A stretch of 5,595 bases of DNA from Hyphomicrobiales bacterium (GTDB lineage Bacteria > Pseudomonadota > Alphaproteobacteria > Rhizobiales > CAYWUX01): assembly GCA_028279265.1 (NCBI GenBank), contig JANQOC010000135.1, positions 1-5,595 on the forward strand, in the 5' to 3' direction. This document shows, piece after piece, positions 1 to 4,665 of the stretch; position 1 is the stretch's first letter; the number at the start of each line of letters is the position of its first letter. A program made the translations under genes and the position numbers. The notes under the pieces are model-generated. The model was not told the DNA's origin. It was given only the letters and a program-made list of their open reading frames with translations, and did not search any database.

Positions 1-236
1 TGAAATACTTTGACAACGTCGCGATTGTCCATCAATGAATAAAAGGCCTGTAGATCAAGATCTTCGTGTAACGGATCGATCACGAGTTCTTCTTGCGGCG
101 AGGCTATTTGGATCAGGCAAAGCTTCGGCCAGAACGTGCTCTCCCGCATGAATTCGGTATCGACTGTGATGAAATTATGCTGGCTGAGGCGTTCGCAGGC
201 TGCAACCAAGTCTTCTGTTCTTGTAATGGTGTGCAT
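1..236 (-). CDS. rnd: Ribonuclease D, N-terminal part (gene runs off the left edge)
   Basis: RNase D is a 3'-to-5' exoribonuclease of the DEDD family that trims the 3' ends of tRNA precursors and other small RNAs in the cytoplasm. Only the first 78 codons are present. The segment ITVDTEF (residues 23-29) is the Exo I motif, with metal-binding Asp26 and Glu28. It is followed by RESTFWPKLCLIQIAS (31-46) and LVIDPL (51-56), which are typical of the family. The remaining Exo II and III motifs and the HRDC domain would lie outside the window. The ATG at 236 is the only sensible start, because the next Met (residue 30) already lies beyond the Exo I motif. No Shine-Dalgarno sequence precedes it. The gene is divergent from aspS, with 157 bases between the two starts. 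An rnd/aspS pair is a familiar arrangement in alphaproteobacteria. The assignment is confident although the fragment is short. Confidence 0.9.
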   Translation of the reverse strand, partial: MHTITRTEDLVAACERLSQHNFITVDTEFMRESTFWPKLCLIQIASPQEELVIDPLHEDLDLQAFYSLMDNRDVVKVF

Positions 237-244
237 GGCGAACG

Positions 245-273
245 GTTATATAGGAAGAAATCGGGATTGTCGC
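245..273 (-). promoter_or_regulatory. Candidate rnd promoter close to the start codon
   Basis: Reading the minus strand, GCGACA (273-268) and TATAAC (250-245) are separated by 17 bases. They match the sigma-70 hexamers at 4/6 and 5/6 positions. A transcript would begin near 238, only about two bases before the rnd ATG at 236. Together with the absence of a Shine-Dalgarno sequence, this would fit a leaderless or nearly leaderless mRNA. An overlapping TATATA (252-247) is an alternative -10. This is pattern matching only. Confidence 0.3.
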
Positions 274-293
274 CCAAATTTGTCATCCATCCC

Positions 294-322
294 TTGACAA
301 AAACCGGTCTCCATGCGCTTTT
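294..322 (+). promoter_or_regulatory. Candidate aspS promoter (consensus -35, weak -10)
   Basis: A perfect TTGACA lies at 294-299, about 95 bases upstream of the aspS start. At 17-base spacing the -10 position (317-322) reads GCTTTT, a poor match. The call therefore rests on the -35 hexamer alone. It points toward aspS and away from rnd. Confidence 0.25.
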
Positions 323-380
323 CCCGCGCGTAGCTTGAATGATCTCAAGGGCGTGTCAGAGGGGCCCTGTTAGGGATATA

Positions 381-385
381 AAGGA
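381..385 (+). promoter_or_regulatory. Ribosome binding site that selects the aspS start
   Basis: AAGGA ends 8 bases before the ATG at 394, which is good Shine-Dalgarno spacing. The in-frame ATG at 421 has only AGGGA (405-409) at a longer distance of 11 bases, and the ATG at 433 has nothing comparable. This favours the longest form of AspRS, although relatives usually begin near the HAYRSH motif (residues 20-25 here). Confidence 0.6.
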
Positions 386-393
386 TATTCGCA

Positions 394-2223
394 ATGGCTG
401 AAGCAGGGAACACGGATCAAATGTCAAATTCGATGAAAAACGGCGGTTTACACGCCTACCGCAGCCATAAATGCGATGAATTGCGAAATTCCGATGTGGG
501 CGCGGATGTGCGCCTGTCAGGCTGGGTTCACCGTGTGCGCGACCATGGGGGCGTTCTGTTTTTCGACTTGCGGGATCACTACGGAATAACTCAAATTGTG
601 GCAGATCCGGATTCGCCGGCATTCGCCACCGCTGAAACCGTGCGTGCCGAGTGGGTGATTCGCATAGACGGCAAGGTGAAAGCCCGTTCCGACGACACCA
701 TAAACTCAAACTTGGAGACAGGTGAGATCGAAGTATTTGCCCAGGAGATCGAGATCCTGAGCGAGTCGGCCGACCTGCCCCTGCCCGTGTTTGGCGAACC
801 CGACTACCCGGAGGAAACCCGGCTCAAATACCGGTTCATCGATCTCAGGCGGGAGACGATCCACGGCAATATCATGAAACGGGCGAATATCGTTTCATCC
901 ATTCGCAGGCGCATGAACGAGGCCGGTTTTTTTGAATTTCAAACGCCCATTCTGACCGCGTCGAGCCCCGAGGGCGCGCGGGATTTTCTCGTACCTTCGC
1001 GCATGCATCCGGGCCGGTTTTACGCCTTGCCGCAAGCGCCGCAACAATTCAAGCAATTGATTATGATCGCCGGATTTGATCGTTATTTTCAGATCGCGCC
1101 CTGTTTTCGCGACGAAGATGCGCGCGCCGACCGGTCTCCCGGAGAATTCTATCAGCTCGACATCGAGATGAGTTTTGTGACCCAGGAAGATGTGTTCAAT
1201 GCGGTGGAACCGGTGCTGCGTGACCTGTTCGTCGAATTTGCCGATGGCAAGCCGGTCTCGCAGAAATTTCCCAGGATACCCTATGCGGAATCCATGGCGA
1301 AATACGGAAGCGATAAACCGGATCTGCGCAACCCCATAGAAATGTCCGACGTGACGGAACATTTCAGGGGATCGGGTTTTAAAATCTTTGCCGGACAGAT
1401 TGAAAAAGATCCTGCGGTCCGGGTCTGGGCAATCCCGGCGAAGGGCGGCGGTTCCCGTGCTTTCTGTGACCGCATGAACAGCTGGGCCCAGGGCGAGGGC
1501 CAGCCGGGCTTGGGATATGTGTTCTTCCGGGAAGGTGAAGGCGCCGGACCCATCGCCAAAAACATCGGGACGGAACGAACATCGGCGCTTCGTGACCAGC
1601 TTTCCCTCGGGGACGGGGACGCGGTGTTTTTCGTTTGCGGCGTTCCAAAAAAGTTTGCCGAATTTGCCGGGCTGGCGCGAACACAGATCGGGGAGGGCCT
1701 GGAGCTCGTGGATCACGATCAATTCGCTTTTTGCTGGATCGTCGACTACCCGATGTTTGAATATAACGATGACGAGAAGCGAATAGAGTTTTCCCACAAC
1801 CCGTTTTCAATGCCCCAGGGTGAGCTTGACGCCCTTGAAAACAAGGATCCCCTGGAGGTGTTGGCTTACCAGTATGATATCGTCTGCAACGGCATCGAAC
1901 TTTCGTCTGGTGCGATCCGGAACCACAAGCCGGAAATCATGAAAAAGGCGTTTGATATTGCCGGTTACGACGAATCGCTTCTCGAAGAGAAGTTCGGCGG
2001 CATGCTGCGTGCCCTGCAATATGGTGCACCACCCCACGGAGGCATTGCACCGGGAATTGATCGTATCGTCATGCTACTGTGTGGTGAAGAGAATCTCCGG
2101 GAAGTGACCATGTTCCCCCTGAACCAGCAGGCGGAAGATCTTTTGCTGGGGGCCCCGTCGGACGTGACCCCTCAGCAATTGCGGGAACTGCACATTCGAC
2201 TGAGCAAGCCAAACAAGGCCTGA
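394..2223 (+). CDS. aspS: Aspartyl-tRNA synthetase (AspRS; probably non-discriminating, Asp/Asn)
   Basis: This class IIb aminoacyl-tRNA synthetase activates aspartate with ATP and transfers it to tRNA in the cytoplasm. It is complete at 609 residues, close to the usual 590-610 of the bacterial type. An N-terminal anticodon-binding OB fold covers about residues 37-125 (GWVHRVRDHGG, 43-53). The catalytic domain has the flipping loop SPEGARDFLVPSR (191-203), the aspartate-site segment QAPQ (214-217) and motif 2 FRDEDARAD (238-246). The bacteria-specific GAD insertion domain follows at roughly residues 300-435. Motif 3, GIDRIVMLL (554-562), carries the ATP-binding Arg557. His51, in RDHGG, is the residue associated with non-discriminating AspRS; discriminating enzymes such as that of E. 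coli have Leu there. The enzyme may therefore also make Asp-tRNA(Asn) for GatCAB. The first 19 residues precede the conserved HAYRSH start and may be dispensable. The stop codon lies 45 bases from that of the convergent aminotransferase gene, with no clear terminator hairpin between them. Confidence 0.98.
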   Translation: MAEAGNTDQMSNSMKNGGLHAYRSHKCDELRNSDVGADVRLSGWVHRVRDHGGVLFFDLRDHYGITQIVADPDSPAFATAETVRAEWVIRIDGKVKARSDDTINSNLETGEIEVFAQEIEILSESADLPLPVFGEPDYPEETRLKYRFIDLRRETIHGNIMKRANIVSSIRRRMNEAGFFEFQTPILTASSPEGARDFLVPSRMHPGRFYALPQAPQQFKQLIMIAGFDRYFQIAPCFRDEDARADRSPGEFYQLDIEMSFVTQEDVFNAVEPVLRDLFVEFADGKPVSQKFPRIPYAESMAKYGSDKPDLRNPIEMSDVTEHFRGSGFKIFAGQIEKDPAVRVWAIPAKGGGSRAFCDRMNSWAQGEGQPGLGYVFFREGEGAGPIAKNIGTERTSALRDQLSLGDGDAVFFVCGVPKKFAEFAGLARTQIGEGLELVDHDQFAFCWIVDYPMFEYNDDEKRIEFSHNPFSMPQGELDALENKDPLEVLAYQYDIVCNGIELSSGAIRNHKPEIMKKAFDIAGYDESLLEEKFGGMLRALQYGAPPHGGIAPGIDRIVMLLCGEENLREVTMFPLNQQAEDLLLGAPSDVTPQQLRELHIRLSKPNKA

Positions 2224-2268
2224 TCGGCTGAATTACCATTGTCGAAGGTCAAACCTGAGTATTCCGAA

Positions 2269-3399
2269 CTAGGCCTGCAAGCCCTCCAGGGAGCTTTTCA
2301 GATTGTCGACGGTACGGTCGATATTCTGTAGCTTATCGAGCCCGAAAAGACCGATGCGAAAAGTGCTGAAGGATTCCGGCTCATTGCATTGCAATGGAAC
2401 ACCAGCCGCAATCTGCAGTCCCTGGGACAGAAATTTCTTGCCGTTCTGAATATCGGAATCATCCGTATAGCAGACGACAACGCCCGGCGCCTGGAAACCC
2501 TCGGCCGCGACGCTTTCAAATCCGTGAGCGGCGAGCAGGGCCCGGACCCTGTCCCCCAGTTCCTGCTGGGCCTGCTTGATCTCGGCAAAGCCCATGGTTT
2601 CGGTTTCCTTCATAGCATCCCGGAAAGTCCTGATCCCGTCCGTGGGCATCGTTGCATGATAAGCGTGGCCGCCACTTTCATAGGCTTCCATAATCTGCAG
2701 CCATTTTGCCAGATCGATAGCGAAACTGGAACTCCGGGTGTTGTCGATCTTCTGGCGGGCTTTTTCACTCAGCATGACCACGCCGCAACAGGGGGACGCA
2801 CTCCACCCTTTTTGCGGGGCACTGATTAATATGTCGACCCCGCATTCTTTCATATCGACCCACATGGTGCCCGATGCAATACAGTCGAGAACAAACAGGC
2901 CATCCGTCGCTTTAACCGCGTCGCCAATAGCCTTCAGGTAACTGTCCGGCAGCATCATCCCCGAGGATGTTTCCACATGGGGGGCATAAACGATGTCCGG
3001 CTTGTCCGCCTCAATCGCAGCGACGACTTCCTCGATGGGCGCCGGCGCGAAGGGCGCCTGGTTTCCGTCCTGAATTTGTCGCGCTGCCAGAACATGGGTC
3101 TGTTCACTGAGGCTGCCGGTTTCGATGATCTGGCTCCAGCGAAAGCTGAACCAGCCATTGCGAACAATGAGCGTCTGTTTGTTTTCGCCGAACTGCCGGG
3201 CAACGGCTTCCATGGCATAGGTGCCGCCGCCGGGCACCAGTACGACGGAATGGGCGTTGTAAACCGACTTCAGGGTCGACGATATATCGTTCATGACATC
3301 CTGGAACTGGCTGGACATGTGGTTCAGGGAACGATCCGTGAACACAACGGAATATTCCAGCAGGCCATCAGGATCGACGGAGGAAATGGGATTTGTCAT
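2269..3399 (-). CDS. Class V PLP-dependent aminotransferase (alanine-glyoxylate / serine-pyruvate type)
   Basis: This is a fold-type I aminotransferase using pyridoxal phosphate, expected in the cytoplasm. At 376 residues it has the usual length for class V alanine-glyoxylate or serine-pyruvate aminotransferases. Visible sites are the phosphate-binding loop VPGGGTYAMEA (55-65), HVETSSG (141-147), the PLP-ring Asp172 in FVLDCIASG, the Schiff-base lysine Lys197 in SAPQKGWSASPCCG, and the C-terminal FRIGLFG (347-353). Arg348 in that last motif matches the substrate-carboxylate arginine of the family. All key residues are present. I chose the ATG at 3399 because homologues begin near MTxPxxSVDPDGLLE and a weak AAGAGA lies upstream. 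The in-frame ATG at 3438 would add 13 residues and has no ribosome binding site. The exact amino donor and acceptor cannot be read from the sequence, so serine, alanine and phosphoserine all remain possible. The gene stands alone and converges on aspS. Its upstream DNA holds the 198-bp repeat-bounded structure. Confidence 0.9.
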   Translation of the reverse strand: MTNPISSVDPDGLLEYSVVFTDRSLNHMSSQFQDVMNDISSTLKSVYNAHSVVLVPGGGTYAMEAVARQFGENKQTLIVRNGWFSFRWSQIIETGSLSEQTHVLAARQIQDGNQAPFAPAPIEEVVAAIEADKPDIVYAPHVETSSGMMLPDSYLKAIGDAVKATDGLFVLDCIASGTMWVDMKECGVDILISAPQKGWSASPCCGVVMLSEKARQKIDNTRSSSFAIDLAKWLQIMEAYESGGHAYHATMPTDGIRTFRDAMKETETMGFAEIKQAQQELGDRVRALLAAHGFESVAAEGFQAPGVVVCYTDDSDIQNGKKFLSQGLQIAAGVPLQCNEPESFSTFRIGLFGLDKLQNIDRTVDNLKSSLEGLQA

Positions 3400-3467
3400 A
3401 TAGATTCTCTTATCTGTTGATCCTGCCACCAAAATCATTTGCAGAAGAGCCGCAATACTCTTTGAAA

Positions 3468-3476
3468 CGATTTGGG
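3468..3476. repeat. Left 9-bp flanking direct repeat of the 198-bp element
   Basis: CGATTTGGG directly abuts the left inverted terminus (3477). It matches TGATTTGGG at 3675-3683 in 8 of 9 positions, as expected for an ageing target-site duplication. Confidence 0.45.
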
Positions 3477-3490
3477 TTCATGGATTGGAG

Positions 3491-3637
3491 TTAGAAGTCA
3501 GGCCAATTTATAGGGGGAATTCGACTGGGTTGCCAATCATTTTGGCAGTATGGGCAAATAGGGAAAAGGTCGGAGAAGCCGAGGTCTAAGGGGGCGTCGT
3601 CGATATAGAAAGCGGGAAGTTCCTCGAAGTGTCTCAT
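3491..3637 (-). CDS. Small ORF (48 aa) with CPYC motif, unrecognised
   Basis: I do not recognise this protein. The frame opens at the ATG at 3637 and ends in TAA at 3491. It encodes 48 residues: an acidic, aromatic-rich first half (HFEELPAFYIDDAPLDLGF, residues 3-21), then ICPYCQNDWQP (27-37), and an ending in NWPDF. CPYC resembles half of a zinc-ribbon or thioredoxin-like knuckle, but there is no second cysteine pair. The first half uses many C-ending codons, as a real GC-rich gene would. Against it, no Shine-Dalgarno sequence precedes the ATG. It fits almost exactly between the inverted termini at 3477-3674, so it may be element-borne or a remnant of a longer gene. Existence as an expressed protein is uncertain. 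Confidence 0.3.
   Translation of the reverse strand: MRHFEELPAFYIDDAPLDLGFSDLFPICPYCQNDWQPSRIPPINWPDF
3507..3536 (-). promoter_or_regulatory. Candidate promoter of the aminotransferase gene, inside the 198-bp element
   Basis: On the minus strand TTGGCA (3536-3531) and TATAAA (3512-3507) are separated by 18 bases. Each matches its sigma-70 hexamer at 5 of 6 positions. Transcription would start near 3500 and give a leader of about 100 bases before the ATG at 3399. The site lies within the 198-bp element and overlaps the end of the small CPYC reading frame. Confidence 0.35.
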
Positions 3638-3674
3638 TCACGGTTCGGTTTCATCTGAACTTGCAATCCATGAA

Positions 3675-3683
3675 TGATTTGGG
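3675..3683. repeat. Right 9-bp flanking direct repeat of the 198-bp element
   Basis: TGATTTGGG starts immediately after the right inverted terminus (3674). It differs only in its first base from the left copy at 3468-3476. Confidence 0.45.
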
Positions 3684-3833
3684 GTATTCGCAGGCTGGGT
3701 CCTGTTCGGGGGAAAAAATTCATGCGGATCGACCGAAATTATGGACATACCGGAGAAAATGACTAGTGTGACGGTTTTGGCGGAGGGGTGCGAGTTCCAC
3801 GTGTGCATTCCTCATGAAGGCGACAATCCAAGT
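3684..3833. other. Non-coding stretch upstream of tRNA-Leu, nothing recognised
   Basis: I find no convincing gene here and no clear -35/-10 pair for the tRNA. The plus-strand open frame beginning at 3741 runs straight through the tRNA and is a by-product of it. A 31-codon minus-strand frame starting inside this stretch has no supporting features. The tRNA promoter presumably lies here but cannot be pointed to. Confidence 0.5.
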
Positions 3834-3920
3834 GCCCACGTGGTGGAATTGGTAGACACTAGGGACTTAAAATCCCTTGCTCTAACGGGCGTGCCGGTTC
3901 GAGTCCGGCCGTGGGCACCA
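3834..3920 (+). tRNA. tRNA-Leu (anticodon UAA)
   Basis: The gene is 87 bases long including an encoded CCA (3918-3920). The acceptor stem pairs GCCCACG (3834-3840) with CGTGGGC (3910-3916), all seven pairs Watson-Crick. Discriminator A3917 is the leucine identity base. The anticodon stem AGGGA/TCCCT (3861-3865 and 3873-3877) encloses the loop CTTAAAA, which puts UAA at 3868-3870. A long class II variable arm follows, then the T arm GCCGG-TTCGAGT-CCGGC. It decodes UUA and, by wobble, UUG. Its 3' end faces the integrase remnant, making it the likely attachment site of the neighbouring element. No second copy of the 3' end occurs in the window, so the far attachment site lies outside. Confidence 0.98.
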
Positions 3921-3935
3921 TTCAAAATTATTAGA

Positions 3936-3949
3936 TTTTTTCCCTTTTT
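3936..3949 (+). terminator. T-rich tract after tRNA-Leu, possible termination region
   Basis: Six T residues (3936-3941), CCC, then five T residues (3945-3949) begin 16 bases beyond the CCA end. No separate hairpin precedes them, so this is at best a weak terminator supported by the T runs alone. Confidence 0.25.
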
Positions 3950-3992
3950 CTGACATCAAGATCTGACCCAAAATCGCACAGTTTGGACACGC

Positions 3993-4534
3993 TCATTTGG
4001 ACATTTGCTCCTTGCGGGCAGCCTGAACGCGCTGAACTTCTGTCCGTTTTGCGCAGACGGAAAGCATAGAGCACGTCTTGTGAGCCAACAAGGCCATCAT
4101 TCCCTGATCCTCGATGCGAGCGTCACCAAGCTCTGTCAGTCCTCTATGTCGGAATGATATGAAGATCACATCATCCGGCAGTCCGGCAGCTATTCGTATC
4201 TTTTGAGAGAGTTCTGAGAACCAAAATTTCTTGCAGGGCTTGAATTGATCTGTGTTACGCCGAGGACAATCCTGATTGATGATCAACGGCACTCGTCACG
4301 GTGATCTATCGAGACTTTCAGTGAGCTCGGGAAAGAGCAGGTTCTTATCTTCATCGATAAGGGGTAACCAAATCTTCTGACGGTTCTTTCCATGTCGGGT
4401 ACTAACTGCGTCAGAACGATAACCAGACCATGATTGTCAGGAGATAAAATCTGTTTCTCGTATAGTTTATCCACAAACGCGGTCGTCAATTGGGTCAAGG
4501 GGATTTCACCCAGCTGTCGTCGATTCTTGAGTTC
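3993..4534 (-). pseudogene. Tyrosine recombinase (phage/island integrase), degraded remnant
   Basis: Three blocks in integrase order remain. The first (4534-4437 or so) reads GEIPLTQLTTAFVDKLYEK and resembles the core-binding domain. The second is in another frame, open from 4436. It has HGKNRQKIWLPLIDED, where HGK (4394-4386) corresponds to the conserved catalytic lysine region, then LLFPELTESLD. An in-frame TGA (4298-4296) interrupts it. The third continues in the same frame to the stop at 3993, with AAGLPDDVIFISFRHRGLTE. Arg at 4151-4149 is the second catalytic arginine and His at 4082-4080 the later histidine. The nucleophile position reads Cys (TGC, 4055-4053) in SVCAKRTEVQR, where relatives have Tyr. 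The segment with the first catalytic arginine is deleted, and the remnant is about half normal gene length. The gene is dead by several independent lesions. Its 3' end faces tRNA-Leu, the usual layout for an element inserted at a tRNA 3' end. Confidence 0.78.
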
Positions 4535-4613
4535 TTATTGAGCGATCAGAATCAGCCCAATACAATAATTGTTGGTGCGCGAAACCAAATAAGATCTTAA
4601 TTTCATCGATATT

Positions 4614-4626
4614 TCACATTATGTGA
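4614..4626. promoter_or_regulatory. Palindrome upstream of the methyltransferase gene, possible operator
   Basis: TCACAT-T-ATGTGA is a perfect 6-1-6 inverted repeat ending 39 bases before the ATG at 4666. The size and position suit a dimeric repressor site or a small leader hairpin. It matches no operator I can name with confidence. No good -35/-10 pair was found around it. Confidence 0.3.
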
Positions 4627-4665
4627 TGATACAGATTAGTCAGAAAGAGTCTGTTGGGTGTGAGA

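Larger units (their letters stand above)
3477..3674. mobile_element. MITE-like or decayed insertion element, 198 bp
   Basis: TTCATGGATTG (3477-3487) and its exact reverse complement CAATCCATGAA (3664-3674) form 11-bp perfect inverted termini. Beyond these, the two ends can still be aligned with gaps: inward, the left end reads GAGTTAGA and the right end AAGTTCAGA. Nine-base direct repeats matching at 8 positions abut both ends exactly (3468-3476 and 3675-3683). This combination of inverted termini and a flanking duplication is what a transposed non-autonomous element leaves. It carries no transposase-sized gene, only a 48-codon frame on the minus strand. No family can be assigned from the termini. 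It lies upstream of the aminotransferase gene and contains its best promoter candidate. A chance arrangement is not excluded, since only one copy is visible. Confidence 0.45.

Noticed and set aside
93..338. 81-codon plus-strand frame
   Set aside because: It lies antisense to the convincing rnd fragment and across the promoter region, and has no recognisable motif.
895..1797. 300-codon minus-strand frame inside aspS
   Set aside because: It is antisense to a complete, motif-rich AspRS. Long antisense frames are common in GC-rich genes and this one has no domain.
2216..2276. AGGCCT at 2216-2221 and 2271-2276 as a bidirectional terminator between aspS and the aminotransferase gene
   Set aside because: Each copy is a 6-base self-palindrome and the spacing is long. 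There is no stable stem with a T run on either strand.
2389..2829. 146-codon plus-strand frame, with another at 2977-3420
   Set aside because: Both are antisense to the aminotransferase, whose catalytic motifs are all in the minus-strand frame.
3400..3438. Upstream ATG at 3438 as the aminotransferase start
   Set aside because: The extra 13 residues are not typical of the family and the ATG lacks a ribosome binding site, whereas the ATG at 3399 begins at the conserved N-terminus.
3741..3953. 70-codon plus-strand frame upstream of and through the tRNA
   Set aside because: Its second half is simply the translated tRNA-Leu gene (VVELVDTRDLKS and following), a well-known artefact. The first half has no support.
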